Positions 63,790-64,000 of a stretch of DNA of 64,000 nucleotides are shown in pieces (the stretch's first letter is position 1; each line of letters starts with the position of its first letter). The stretch spans positions 115,763,137 through 115,827,136 of the forward strand of contig OW240915.1 of the NCBI GenBank assembly GCA_933207985.1, written 5' to 3'. Position numbers and translations under genes: made by a program. Below the pieces are notes generated by a model. The model saw only the letters and a list, made by a program, of their open reading frames with translations, did no database searches and was not told where the DNA came from. The DNA is from Pelobates cultripes (Eukaryota; Chordata; Amphibia; Anura; Pelobatidae).

Positions 63790-64000
63790 CTATCTGTATA
63801 ATACAGATCTGTGTGTATATAATATCCCGGGATAGTCAGTGCTTCCTGTATAGTGCTGCTCTCTGTATAATATAGGCCTGTGCCTGTATAATATCCCGGG
63901 ACAGTCAGTGCTCCCTGTATAGTGCTGCTCTCTGTCTTGGGATATTATACACAAACAGACCTGTATTATACAGAGAGCAGCACTATACAGGGAGCACTGA
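63790..64000. repeat. 69-bp tandem repeat followed by an inverted copy (window end)
   Basis: 'AATATCCCGG' occurs at 63821 and 63890 (69-bp period), each followed by 'CAGTCAGTGCTYCCTGTATAGTGCTGCTCTCTGTATAATA' or similar. From about 63935 the unit is inverted: 'GAGCAGCACTATACAGGGAGCACTGA' ends the window. The array probably continues beyond it. Confidence 0.85.

Overview
This window looks like a stretch of vertebrate nuclear genome, most likely from a frog. It contains no host gene exon, tRNA or rRNA that I can support. It is a dense, nested archive of transposable elements with AT-rich spacers, microsatellites and minisatellites, plus one 100-base run of N at 53384-53483. The frog assignment is an inference. 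It rests on the mixture of CR1, L2, L1, Penelope, Ngaro and Tc1/mariner elements with many short TTAA-flanked foldback elements whose ends resemble 'TTAAAGGGACACT' and 'TTAACCCCTTAAGGAC'.

Layout. 1-890: foldback DNA elements, a (TA)n tract and a piece of Penelope terminal repeat. 890-5140: a nearly complete but broken CR1 on the minus strand (esterase-type ORF1, endonuclease-RT ORF2). 5256-5780: a Tc1 fragment. 6897-7785: a second CR1 family. 7786-14640: a palindrome-built DNA element split by a well preserved Ngaro retrotransposon (gag, RT-RNase H, tyrosine recombinase, split direct repeats). 16574-18649: a complete copy of the palindrome-built TTAA element. 20880-25236: CR1 and L2 3' ends, a solo Ngaro repeat and a solo LTR. 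29396-35494: a Penelope-like element (PLE1) with inverted terminal repeats, apparently split by a 388-bp-repeat element and containing a CR1 3' end. 35702-38620: a second palindrome-built element carrying an L1 fragment with a target duplication. 39991-40497: a TTAA MITE. 40908-53340: two convergent Penelope elements (PLE2 plus, PLE3 minus), PLE3 being split by a full-length 7.9-kb L1 with a 15-bp target duplication. 53484-55320: a repeat end, a Tc1, a solo Ngaro repeat and a mariner MITE. 56200-64000: MITEs, minisatellites, hairpin-array elements and a TGTGACG-ended repeat.

The coding sequences serve only the elements themselves: reverse transcription and target cutting (CR1, L1, L2, Penelope), recombination (Ngaro) and cut-and-paste transposition (Tc1). 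Nearly all are broken. The best preserved are the L1 ORF1, the Ngaro gag and recombinase frames, and the L1 ORF2 frame, which has one stop codon.

Most noteworthy points: (1) an exact in-frame 3 x 756-bp tandem triplication inside the L1 reverse transcriptase frame; (2) three hammerhead-ribozyme-like cores in Penelope terminal-repeat sequence, one with a paired C3/G8 change; (3) Ngaro split direct repeats, with two solo relatives in or near TA-rich DNA; (4) several elements made of back-to-back hairpins or of mirrored units.
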